DNA from: Fenollaria timonensis
GTDB taxonomy: Bacteria; Bacillota; Clostridia; Tissierellales; Peptoniphilaceae
Reading direction: 5' to 3'
DNA length: 64,000 bases
Assembly: GCF_001457835.1 (NCBI RefSeq)
Contig: NZ_LN898230.1
Location: forward strand, 451,600-515,599
Shown here piece by piece: positions 21,657-29,667 of the stretch. The notes under the pieces were generated by a model. That model searched no databases. It had not been told where the DNA came from and saw only the letters and a list, made by a program, of their open reading frames with translations. The stretch's first letter is position 1; the number at the start of each line of letters is the position of its first letter. Both the position numbers and the translations under genes were made by a program.

Positions 21657-22331
21657 ATGAAAAATTTTAAAAACAAAAAAACATTAGTTTTTATCTTAGC
21701 GGTTTTTATGATGGCAGCGTTTTGCCTAACAGCTTGCACAAAAGATACTGATAAAGAAGTGCAAAATGAAAATACAAAGTTTGAGAAAGACGAATCTCTT
21801 GATAAGTTTATAAAGACAGATATACAAAATGAAGTTCTTGAATCACCTCTTGGAGCAGTTGCTCCAAAGCTTGCCTTTGCTAATGATAAATACGCTGGTG
21901 TACTTAATTACAATGGCTTATTGATATATAGCCTAGGTGATAAAAAATTAAGCTCAGCAATTGATATCAATGGTCTAGGATTTGATCAAATACAAGGTGA
22001 CGGTGCTATAGAAATCACATCGAATGACGAATATCTTGTTCTAAATAAAATGGGCAAAACAGACGGATATGTATACTCTTTAGAGGGTAAATACCTATCT
22101 AAGGCTGATGATATAAGTAAGATCAGCGCAAGTAAGGCAGAATATCTTGAAAATGATGGAATTAATGAAATCAAAGCAAAGATTGATGAAAAAGATAAAG
22201 ACATCGATGCGATTATGACTCAAAATGGATACGTAGTTTTGACACTTGATTATGACAATTTAAAAGATTCAAAATTAAGTAAACTTGATAAAAATTATGA
22301 ATTAGTAAATAGCTTTAATTTATCAGAGTAA
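21657..22331 (+). CDS. putative lipoprotein of unknown function
   Basis: 224 aa. N-terminal signal with lipobox LTAC (Cys near residue 24), so it should be lipid-anchored on the outer face of the membrane. The rest contains short strands with YNGLLIYSLGDKK and VYSLEGKYLSK, reminiscent of degenerate beta-propeller blades, and many Asp/Lys residues. I do not recognise a family. RBS AAAGGAG precedes ATG at 21657. It follows the SH3-like protein and ends at a strong terminator, so it may be the last gene of the BlaI/M56 block. Confidence 0.75.
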   Translation: MKNFKNKKTLVFILAVFMMAAFCLTACTKDTDKEVQNENTKFEKDESLDKFIKTDIQNEVLESPLGAVAPKLAFANDKYAGVLNYNGLLIYSLGDKKLSSAIDINGLGFDQIQGDGAIEITSNDEYLVLNKMGKTDGYVYSLEGKYLSKADDISKISASKAEYLENDGINEIKAKIDEKDKDIDAIMTQNGYVVLTLDYDNLKDSKLSKLDKNYELVNSFNLSE

Positions 22332-22383
22332 ATAAGTTGAAGTAAATCAAATTATATACGTTGATTAAAAGAAAATGAAATAT

Positions 22384-22420
22384 ACCCTCTTTACTATTAT
22401 CGTAAGGAGGGTAGTTTTTT
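22384..22420 (+). terminator. intrinsic terminator after lipoprotein gene
   Basis: ACCCTCTTTAC (22384-22394) pairs with GTAAGGAGGGT (22402-22412), 11 bp with one G-U, loop TATTATC, then AGTTTTTT. Confidence 0.88.
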
Positions 22421-22490
22421 GAATTATATAAGAAAAATATAATAGAAAAATGTATTATAAATATCAATTTTGAAGAGAAACAAATATTGT

Positions 22491-22510
22491 AATTATGTAA
22501 GTACATAATT
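22491..22510. repeat. 9-bp perfect dyad in the 22.3-22.7 kb gap
   Basis: AATTATGTA, spacer AG, TACATAATT. It is the only clear structure in the 364-base gap 22332-22695 besides the terminator; a possible operator. Near the end of the gap TATAAT at 22674-22679 may be the -10 of the amidase promoter, but the nearest -35 (TTGCAA, 22648-22653) is 20 bases away. Confidence 0.4.
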
Positions 22511-22695
22511 CGTTTTACTAGTGCTAGGACATAAGCATGTACTAAGAACATCTCAAGCGATATGCACTCAAAACCATAAACATAATTAATAAGGGCCATT
22601 CAAAGCCGTTTACTATGTTAAATTTATGTAACAGTCTTTGAAATAAGTTGCAATTTACTCTCGTTGATGTTAATATAATACTAGGAGGCATAGCT

Positions 22696-24531
22696 ATGAA
22701 AAAATTTATTTTAGGACTTCTTATTGTTTTATGCTTTTTATGTTCTGCGAATGTATATGCACAGAGCATAAATATAAGGATAGCGAATAAGAATTACAAA
22801 GCATCATTAATAAATGTAAAGGTTGATGGAGTGGATAAACAAAGCAAGGAGATGCCAAGTTTTATCTATCAAAGAAGGACGCTTGTTCCAATCAGGTTCT
22901 TATCCGAAACTTTTGGCGCGAGTGTTGATTGGAATAGTAAAAGTCAATCGGCTATCATAACTATGTCTGACAAGAGCATAGTCTTGACTATAGACAAGGC
23001 TGAGGCGACGATTAATGGCGTTACTAAGCCTATAGAAAAGGCATACACTCCAAGGCTTGTTAGGGTTAATGGCGGCGGAGCAAGGACTTATGTTCCCTTA
23101 AGGTTTATCTCTGAGCTTTTTGGCTACGAAGTAGGCTGGGATAATAAATCTCAGACAGCTACTATCAATACGAATATGCAAGTCGTTGAAGAGCCAAGCG
23201 GCGATGATGACGCTATCATACTACCGAGCGGTGACGAGGAGCCTGATCAAATCAAGCCTGACAATCCTAGTATAAAGCCGAACACTAGTGAGCAGCCAAG
23301 TATTAAGCCTAGTACTGATGGCTTTGCACACTTGACGAATGTTGTTGCTACTAGACATAATGACAGGGACGCAGTTTTATTCCAAGGGCTAAAGGGCAAA
23401 TATAAAGTGACTAAGCTTGATGGTCCGGATAGGCTTGTGCTTGATTTTGAAAAAGCAATCTTTGATGATCCGGAGCTATATAGGGAGTACAACATAGTCA
23501 TGAACGGCATCAAAGGCGTTAGAGCTAGTCAATTTGCTGACAATGACAAGTCTAAGTCTGATATGAATGTTAGGATAGTTATTGATATAGAGGATGCGAA
23601 TGTCGATTACAAGATTGAAGAAACAAGTGACGGCCTTGTATTTTACACAAAGAAGTCGATGAAGTCTTTCTATTCATACGATAGCAGAATTTTTGCCATC
23701 AAGAACACTGAGGGTAGAGTCTCTGATTACGTTTATGACGATCTAATGAAGACCATAACTATGAACGTAGAGACTAGTAAAGAGCTTGAGACTGGCACTG
23801 AAGATTTTAAGGACCCATATATAAGGTCGCTTGTTGTAGAAAAGGCACAAAATGGCTACACTTACACTATAAACCTAGTTAGAAACGTATCTTTAGAGAA
23901 AGTGGACGCTGGCAGCGCTGACTACGCAATCAAACTTAGTAGAATTATTAATAACAAGCCATCTGATTACTTAATTATGCTTGACCCAGGTCATGGCGGA
24001 AGGGATCCTGGTTCTGTATCTAAGATTGACGGATCAAGTGAAACTGATTATATTCCGTATGTAGCTAGGTCTTTGGAAGCGAAACTTAAGGCGGCTGGTT
24101 ACAATGTTTTGAAGACTAACGATACTGTCGATGAATACGTCGATATATTTGAAAGGGCAAGGATGGCAAATAGAGTAAATGCGGATATCTTTGTAAGTAT
24201 TCACGTTAATAGTGCTACTTCACCATCTGCAGCAGGCATAGAAGTCTGCTATTCTAGCGATGCAAAGCACAGCAATAAGACAAGAAATCAAAAAGAGTTT
24301 GCTGATTGCATACTAAATGCTGTTGGCAACCTTATTGGCAACAAGGGACGTGGCCTTAAGGAGGGCGCCTACGTTGTTACAAGAAATACCAATATGCCGG
24401 CGGCTCTACTTGAGATGGAATTTTTATCAAATAAAAATACTCTAGCGCTATTAAAGAGTCAAGCCTACCTTGATAAGATGGTTGATGGTCTATATAACGG
24501 CATTGTAGATTACTTGAACAATTATTATTAG
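22696..24531 (+). CDS. secreted N-acetylmuramoyl-L-alanine amidase with copper-amine-oxidase-like N-terminal and AMIN domains
   Basis: 611 aa; cleaves the amide between MurNAc and L-Ala in peptidoglycan. Signal peptide at 1-23 (ends VYAQ). Residues about 35-160 hold two copies of the PIRFLSE..G..V.W....(Q)A.I repeat of the copper amine oxidase N-terminal-like domain, a wall-associated module. An Asp/Pro/Ser-rich linker follows, then an AMIN-like domain (about 215-400), then Amidase_3 from LDPGHGGRDPGS with zinc His, SIHVNS with the second His, and catalytic Glu in LLEMEFLSN. ATG at 22696 is seven bases after AGGAGG. The next gene begins 9 bases downstream. Confidence 0.93.
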   Translation: MKKFILGLLIVLCFLCSANVYAQSINIRIANKNYKASLINVKVDGVDKQSKEMPSFIYQRRTLVPIRFLSETFGASVDWNSKSQSAIITMSDKSIVLTIDKAEATINGVTKPIEKAYTPRLVRVNGGGARTYVPLRFISELFGYEVGWDNKSQTATINTNMQVVEEPSGDDDAIILPSGDEEPDQIKPDNPSIKPNTSEQPSIKPSTDGFAHLTNVVATRHNDRDAVLFQGLKGKYKVTKLDGPDRLVLDFEKAIFDDPELYREYNIVMNGIKGVRASQFADNDKSKSDMNVRIVIDIEDANVDYKIEETSDGLVFYTKKSMKSFYSYDSRIFAIKNTEGRVSDYVYDDLMKTITMNVETSKELETGTEDFKDPYIRSLVVEKAQNGYTYTINLVRNVSLEKVDAGSADYAIKLSRIINNKPSDYLIMLDPGHGGRDPGSVSKIDGSSETDYIPYVARSLEAKLKAAGYNVLKTNDTVDEYVDIFERARMANRVNADIFVSIHVNSATSPSAAGIEVCYSSDAKHSNKTRNQKEFADCILNAVGNLIGNKGRGLKEGAYVVTRNTNMPAALLEMEFLSNKNTLALLKSQAYLDKMVDGLYNGIVDYLNNYY

Positions 24532-24540
24532 AGGTTTATT

Positions 24541-25707
24541 ATGAAAAAAGTTATTGTTTCAACAAACAATGAAAGTAAATTAAAAGAGATTAAATTAATA
24601 TTTCACGAGCTAGGCTACGAAGTCCTTTCAAAGAAAGAGGCTGGCATAGCTGACTTCGACGTAGATGAGACAGGTACTACACTAGAGGAGAACGCCTACA
24701 TCAAGGCAAAGGCTCTTCGTGATATGGTGGATTGCGCAGTCATTAGCGACGACTCAGGTCTTTTCTGCGACGGTCTTTATGGCGAGCCAGGTATTTACTC
24801 AGCTCGTTACGCTGGGGAGCATGGTGATGACCATAAGAACAACGAGCTCTTACTCAAAAATCTTGAAGGCAGAGACAGAACGGCTCACTTCAAGAGTGTC
24901 ATCTGCTTTATCGATGAGGATCAAAAAGTGTTCTATGGTCATGGCAATGTTGATGGCGAGATACTTTATGAGTACAGAGGTGATGGCGGTTTTGGATACG
25001 ATCCACTCTTTTTACCAAAGGGGCACGACAAGACTTATGCTGAGATAGGAACCGAAGAGAAAAACAAGTTTTCGCACAGAAAGAGGGCTTTGGAAGATAT
25101 TAAGGAAAAGATCTTACTTGAGGGAAAACACAAGGAGCTATATAAAAAAGTAGACTTTGCTTTGACACTTGATGAGATGAAAAATATTTTAAGAGTGAAT
25201 AAGATAGCTGACGGTTCGAGAAGAGAGAACGTCGCTGAACACAGCTTTCACGCTGCGGTTCTAGCACCAGTTTTTAAGTACATGGGCAAGTTTGAGGTTG
25301 ACGCAAATAAGACGGCGGTACTACTTTTGTATCATGACCTGATTGAGATATACGCTGGCGACACATATTGCTATGACACAAAGGGCAATGAGGACAAGAA
25401 GCAAAGAGAGAGCGAAGCAGCAGATAAATTATATTCAAAGCTTGATTCCCTAGGCGATGAGCTTAGAAAATATTGGGATGAGTTTGAGGCTGCTGAGACG
25501 AACGAAGCAAAGTATGCGAATGCACTTGACAGGTTCCAACCACTCTTAATGCACTTTGCCTTTAATTCGCATTCGTGGCAAGACCACAAGATTACAAAGG
25601 AAGCCGTTCTTAAGAGGATGGCACCTATAAAGATATATTCAGACGAAATGTATGATTTTGTCTTGGATTATGTAGAAAGTCAATTTAAGAAAGAGGAGAT
25701 GATTTAA
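24541..25707 (+). CDS. RdgB/HAM1-type XTP/dITP pyrophosphatase fused to a YfbR-like HD hydrolase
   Basis: 388 aa, about twice the length of RdgB. Residues 1-195 are a complete house-cleaning NTP pyrophosphatase: STNNESKLKE, DDSGLFCDGLYGEPGIYSAR, GFGYDPLF and FSHRKRAL, removing ITP/XTP/dITP. Residues about 200-388 are an HD-type domain like the 5'-deoxynucleotidase YfbR/HDDC2: ENVAEHSFHAAV (His), LYHDLIEIYAGDT (His-Asp), and ALDRFQPLL (distal Asp), so its metal site looks intact. The two domains are in one frame with no internal stop and a short linker. The first gives NMPs from bad NTPs and the second may dephosphorylate (d)NMPs. Stop overlaps pepA start (TAATG). Confidence 0.92.
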   Translation: MKKVIVSTNNESKLKEIKLIFHELGYEVLSKKEAGIADFDVDETGTTLEENAYIKAKALRDMVDCAVISDDSGLFCDGLYGEPGIYSARYAGEHGDDHKNNELLLKNLEGRDRTAHFKSVICFIDEDQKVFYGHGNVDGEILYEYRGDGGFGYDPLFLPKGHDKTYAEIGTEEKNKFSHRKRALEDIKEKILLEGKHKELYKKVDFALTLDEMKNILRVNKIADGSRRENVAEHSFHAAVLAPVFKYMGKFEVDANKTAVLLLYHDLIEIYAGDTYCYDTKGNEDKKQRESEAADKLYSKLDSLGDELRKYWDEFEAAETNEAKYANALDRFQPLLMHFAFNSHSWQDHKITKEAVLKRMAPIKIYSDEMYDFVLDYVESQFKKEEMI

Positions 25708-27152
25708 TGAAAATTACAGTAAACGAGAAGAAGGGTATCAAGGTTTTACCAGTATTTGAAGATGATTTGAACTTCTTCGAAAAATCAGAGGGTCTTGATG
25801 CTTTAGTAGAAAAAGAGTACTTTACAGGCAAAGCAAGCGAAGTATTTGTAGAACTTGGCGAAGATGAGATAATTTATCTTGGCCTTGGCAAAAAGGATGA
25901 GATCACTACTAAGAAGATTATAGTAGCTTTCTTTGAATTAGCAAAAGCACTTAGAAAGTACAAGATTAAAGACGCAAACATCATTTTCAATAAGAAGCTT
26001 GATAATATTTGCTATAGAACTACTATGAAGGCTATAGTTGATGGTCTTGCATGCTTTAACTATGATTTTGATAAATATTTAGCTGAAGACAAGAAGCCTA
26101 CTAAGCTTGGCACTATCAACATAGAAGTTATTGAAGATAAAAAGGATAAAGCTATGTCTGCCATAGAAGAAGGCATGAACATCGCTGAAGGATACTCACT
26201 AACAAAGGATTTAGTTAACACTCCTGCCATTGACATGTATCCAGAAGTTTTAGCTAAGAGAGCGAAGGAAGACCTTGAGCCGCTTGGCGTTACTGTTGAA
26301 GTATATGGCAAGAAAGAGATAGAAGATTTAGGTATGAAGGCGTTCTTAGCAGTTGCAGCTGGTTCAGACAAAGAGCCTAAGCTAATTGTTATGAAATATA
26401 TGAATGGTGAAGAAGGCGATAAACTTACTGCACTTGTTGGTAAGGGCTTAACTTATGACTCAGGCGGATACTGCATCAAGCACCCACAAGGCATGGCTAC
26501 AATGCATATGGATATGGGCGGAGCAGGTGCTGTTATAGGCGCAATGCATGCCATCGCCAAGAACAAAGTAAAGAAGAATGTTGTAGCTGTCGTTGCATCA
26601 TGCGAAAACTTAATTTCAGGCAAGGCATACAAGACTGGCGATTTAATCGGATCTATGTCAGGTAAGACTATAGAAGTAGCTAATACTGACGCTGAGGGAA
26701 GACTTACTCTTGCTGATGCTATCTACTACGCATCAGATGTGCTTAAAGCTGATAGGATAGTTGACCTAGCTACACTTACAGGCGCTTGTGTAGTTGCACT
26801 TGGCTCATATAGAACTGGTGTTGTTACAAATAACGATGAGTTTATGAATGAAATGAACGAAGCAGCAAAAAGAGCTGATGAAAAGCTATGGGTAATGCCT
26901 AACGACGATGAGTACAAGGACATGGTTAAGGGCACTATGACTGATTTACTAAACTCAGTACCTGGCGGCGCTGGTATGATTACAGCTGGTATGTTCCTTG
27001 AAAACTTTGTTAAGGAAGGAACTCCATGGATACACATGGACATAGCGGGAACTTCAGATACTTCAAAGGACTACGCACAATACAAAAAAGGCTCAACTGG
27101 CGTTCCAGTTAAGACACTTTACTACCTAGTAAATACTGAACACATTTGCTAA
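25707..27152 (+). CDS. pepA: leucyl aminopeptidase (M17)
   Basis: Cytoplasmic two-metal aminopeptidase for N-terminal residues of peptides. 481 aa. C-terminal catalytic domain has VGKGLTYDSGGYCIK (catalytic Lys and metal Asp), MHMDMGGAGAVIGAM, and the signature NTDAEGRLTLADAI. The N-terminal macrodomain-like half is less conserved, as usual. It is translationally coupled to the fusion gene and ends at a strong bidirectional terminator facing the minus-strand operon. Confidence 0.95.
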   Translation: MKITVNEKKGIKVLPVFEDDLNFFEKSEGLDALVEKEYFTGKASEVFVELGEDEIIYLGLGKKDEITTKKIIVAFFELAKALRKYKIKDANIIFNKKLDNICYRTTMKAIVDGLACFNYDFDKYLAEDKKPTKLGTINIEVIEDKKDKAMSAIEEGMNIAEGYSLTKDLVNTPAIDMYPEVLAKRAKEDLEPLGVTVEVYGKKEIEDLGMKAFLAVAAGSDKEPKLIVMKYMNGEEGDKLTALVGKGLTYDSGGYCIKHPQGMATMHMDMGGAGAVIGAMHAIAKNKVKKNVVAVVASCENLISGKAYKTGDLIGSMSGKTIEVANTDAEGRLTLADAIYYASDVLKADRIVDLATLTGACVVALGSYRTGVVTNNDEFMNEMNEAAKRADEKLWVMPNDDEYKDMVKGTMTDLLNSVPGGAGMITAGMFLENFVKEGTPWIHMDIAGTSDTSKDYAQYKKGSTGVPVKTLYYLVNTEHIC

Positions 27153-27173
27153 TAGCTTAATATAGACAAAGCG

Positions 27174-27208
27174 AAAGCTCTTCTCATTTTGATATGAGAA
27201 GAGCTTTT
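27174..27208. terminator. bidirectional terminator between pepA and femAB-type gene
   Basis: 14-bp perfect stem AAAGCTCTTCTCAT / ATGAGAAGAGCTTT with a six-base loop. A short T-run follows on the + strand; the minus strand has a weaker T-rich tail. Placed between converging genes. Confidence 0.88.
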
Positions 27209-27219
27209 CTAATGCAAAA

Positions 27220-28209
27220 CTATTTACTTAAGTATTTTTTATATGCTTCTTCGTCTAAAACCAAATCGAACTCACCTATAAACTCGGTGAAGTCCTCTTC
27301 GTTTAGGAAGCCTCTTTTAAATCTGTATAAACCATCTTCATCGTCAAGCTTAAATATGCCGCCGAAGTCGTAGCGAGTAGCGCCATGCTCCTTCGCATAC
27401 TTAATCATTTCCCACTGCATTTGATAGTTGGGCATATAGTTTCTGTGAAGATTGTTTGACGCACCGTACATGTACCACGCGTAGTCCTTATACATAATGA
27501 GTATCGCGCTCGATAGAGGTGTTCCTTCATAGTCTGATAAAAATATTTTAGCGTCGTAATTATCTATGAGTCTCTTAAAATACTCTTTTGGTCTATAAGT
27601 GATGCCGTTGCGCTCAGCCATGACCTTAGTCTCTTCGAAGAAGGTATTTAGGTCCTCATCACTTTGTGAGATCCTTGTCGTAACGCCTTTTCTGTAGCTT
27701 AGGCGAATGTTGTAGCGCGTCTTTGAGTGGAAGCCCCCCAGTATATCGTCTTCACTTTTACTTATATCGATGATGGCATTCCTTCTTGGCTGAATAAAGC
27801 TGTGTTCATCAGCGCCTCTCGTTCTTATTTTTAATTCTGTATCCTTATATAGACGGGTAAGCTTTTCATCATAGGCAATGGCTGGATCAAATATTAATAA
27901 AAATGCGTCCTTAAACTTATCCAATTTTTTCACTTCATCTACTAAGGCTAAAACAGTATCTTTATCATATATATCACAGACAGGTCCGCGATTGGCATAA
28001 AGCAGCCACTTTCCATCTATTGCCTTGATAGATAGTATGCTCATTGCGGCGACTATCTTACCATCGTTTTCTAAATAAACATAGTCTTCGGACCAATTGT
28101 TTTTTATCTTCGCCCAAGCTCTGTCCTGAGTTAAAAAGCTATATTCATTTCTTTTTACAAAGTCATCATAGCGTTTTAGCTCAGAAGGGTTATTTGTATC
28201 AAGTATCAT
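27220..28209 (-). CDS. FemAB-family peptidoglycan bridge aminoacyltransferase
   Basis: 329 aa, two GNAT-like folds. Recognised from WLLYANRGPVCD, the central SKTRYNIRLSYRKGV, the helical-arm-like segment and MYGASNNLHRNYMPNYQMQWEMIKYAKEHGATRYDFGG near the C-terminus, the hallmark of the FemX/FemAB family that transfers amino acids from aminoacyl-tRNA to the stem-peptide lysine or ornithine of lipid II. It starts directly after the stop of the ATP-grasp gene with GGTGA as RBS, so both are one operon. Which amino acid is added is unknown. Confidence 0.88.
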   Translation of the reverse strand: MILDTNNPSELKRYDDFVKRNEYSFLTQDRAWAKIKNNWSEDYVYLENDGKIVAAMSILSIKAIDGKWLLYANRGPVCDIYDKDTVLALVDEVKKLDKFKDAFLLIFDPAIAYDEKLTRLYKDTELKIRTRGADEHSFIQPRRNAIIDISKSEDDILGGFHSKTRYNIRLSYRKGVTTRISQSDEDLNTFFEETKVMAERNGITYRPKEYFKRLIDNYDAKIFLSDYEGTPLSSAILIMYKDYAWYMYGASNNLHRNYMPNYQMQWEMIKYAKEHGATRYDFGGIFKLDDEDGLYRFKRGFLNEEDFTEFIGEFDLVLDEEAYKKYLSK

Positions 28210-29424
28210 CTAATTCACCAACTTCTTCTTAAAAAATTCTTCAAATCTCTTGTCGTATCTCGAGTAGTACTCATCTAAACTTGCTTTTCTCTTTGCGTTC
28301 AAGTCCTTTCTATAGTATAGAGCCATGTTTTCAATATCGTCATTGTAGCTACTCATCTTTTCCTTTGCGGCATCGCTTTCGATGTATTTTAATACAGTTT
28401 CGTATCTTGCTCCTAAGAATAAAAACTTATCCTTGCCAATGATTATCTCGTCATCTTTATGATAAACAAAGTCATTGACAAGCGCTTCGGCTAGGTTTGC
28501 GCCCGCAAGCGTTGAGAAGAAAGACGAGCGTCCTTGTCTAAGATTGATTTCAAAAACCTTGTACTCTTTTGTTCTGTCATCAAGCTTGATATCAAAGTTT
28601 GCCAATCCACGATAATTTATTTTCTCCAAGAAATTTTTAATCATAGGGAAGATCTTTTCGTAGGCATCTTGACTTACATCAGCTATGGCAAGGTAGTTAC
28701 CTATAAGTAGTGGGGTAGGGTCCTCCATAAGAGCTCTTCCTAGGGAGAATAGTTTTAGCTTGCCACTGCTATCGACGTAGGCGTTGACCACATGCATATT
28801 CGAGTCGGCTCCTTCAATAAATTCTTGAGCTATCATGTAGTCGCCGTAGCCATTAGCATATATATCATTAAGAGCCTTATTTAATTCAGCTTCATTTTTT
28901 AATATATATGCTTTTTTCTTGCCCTCGAAGTCCAAGAAGAAGTATTCAACACTGTTAGATGGCTTTAAGACCATAGGAAAGTCAAAGCTTGTCTTGTAGC
29001 TCTTGTAATTATCCTTGTTAATGTACTCGCTCTTTGGATACTTAAGACCATATTTTTCGCATAAGTCGTAGAAGTTCTTCTTAAGTACTAGCTCATTAAG
29101 CATGGACTTATCTGTAAATGGCAAATTATATCCACGTATCTTATCTTTGTTCATGATGACTCTCTCTGCATATGAGTCAGACGATGCTACTAGTATGAGC
29201 TCCTTGTCTTGATGCGCTTCTTTAATTTTATTTAGCTCATCAAGCATGACCGCATCGTCATCTAAGTCCTTATTGATTATTATATCGACAATATCAGAGT
29301 TCTCAGTCATAAGCAGCCTTGCCTTACCTAAGACCAAAGACTTAATGCCGTATTTCATATGAAAGCTTCTCGCCATAGAGTAGCTGTTAACATCTGTTCC
29401 TAATATAACTGGTAAAAAATTCAT
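28210..29424 (-). CDS. ATP-grasp ligase, possibly a D-amino-acid (D-Asp-type) ligase
   Basis: 404 aa. An N-terminal Rossmann-like part (LPVILGTDVNSYSMARSF) is followed by an ATP-grasp domain: FPMVLKPSNSVEYF (ATP lysine), MIAQEFIEGADSNMH, and YKVFEINLRQGRSSF (metal Glu/Asn). This layout matches ligases such as the enterococcal D-aspartate ligase of the peptidoglycan cross-bridge; the identification is by layout only. Coupling to a FemAB-type gene supports a bridge role. ATG at 29424 was chosen for AAGGAG eight bases upstream; an in-frame ATG 16 codons earlier lacks an RBS. Confidence 0.78.
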   Translation of the reverse strand: MNFLPVILGTDVNSYSMARSFHMKYGIKSLVLGKARLLMTENSDIVDIIINKDLDDDAVMLDELNKIKEAHQDKELILVASSDSYAERVIMNKDKIRGYNLPFTDKSMLNELVLKKNFYDLCEKYGLKYPKSEYINKDNYKSYKTSFDFPMVLKPSNSVEYFFLDFEGKKKAYILKNEAELNKALNDIYANGYGDYMIAQEFIEGADSNMHVVNAYVDSSGKLKLFSLGRALMEDPTPLLIGNYLAIADVSQDAYEKIFPMIKNFLEKINYRGLANFDIKLDDRTKEYKVFEINLRQGRSSFFSTLAGANLAEALVNDFVYHKDDEIIIGKDKFLFLGARYETVLKYIESDAAKEKMSSYNDDIENMALYYRKDLNAKRKASLDEYYSRYDKRFEEFFKKKLVN

Positions 29425-29455
29425 AATTATCTCCTTTATATATATCACTACACTC

Positions 29456-29484
29456 ATTATAACATATATCAATCAAATTCTAAA
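29456..29484 (-). promoter_or_regulatory. promoter of the ATP-grasp/FemAB operon
   Basis: On the minus strand TTTAGA (29484-29479), 17-bp spacer, TATAAT (29461-29456), about 30 bases before the ATG. Confidence 0.55.
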
Positions 29485-29508
29485 TAATAATTAATTGATT
29501 ATTATTTA
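29481..29508. repeat. 11-bp perfect dyad between divergent transcription units
   Basis: TAAATAATAAT (29481-29491), spacer TAATTG, ATTATTATTTA (29498-29508). It touches the -35 of the minus-strand promoter and lies before the accessory secreted-protein gene. AT-only arms make chance more likely. Confidence 0.4.
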
Positions 29509-29553
29509 TTTACTAGGGTATATATATAATGTAAGATACATATTAATATGATA

Positions 29554-29561
29554 GGGGGGGG
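29554..29561 (+). repeat. poly-G tract (G8)
   Basis: Eight consecutive G in AT-rich DNA, 24 bases after a TATAAT (29525-29530) and merging into GGGTGATTCC, which resembles a strong ribosome binding site. Such tracts can vary in length by slippage. Confidence 0.7.
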
Positions 29562-29571
29562 TGATTCCATT

Positions 29572-29667
29572 GTGGACAAATTACTTATGATAGTATTTTA
29601 TTTATATTTAAGACTTATTTTAAGGAGGTATAGTTATGAGAAAAATAACAAAAATGTCAATATTTAA
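29572..29667 (+). CDS. possible 31-aa hydrophobic peptide ORF
   Basis: GTG start six bases after GGGTGAT; the peptide is a hydrophobic N-half (DKLLMIVFYLYLRLIL) and a basic/polar C-half, and its end overlaps the first codons of the secreted-protein gene in another frame. It contains that gene's RBS (AGGAGG). Could be a leader peptide that couples translation, a type I toxin-like peptide, or chance. A competing TTG at 29570 gives only six codons. Confidence 0.35.
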   Translation: MDKLLMIVFYLYLRLILRRYSYEKNNKNVNI

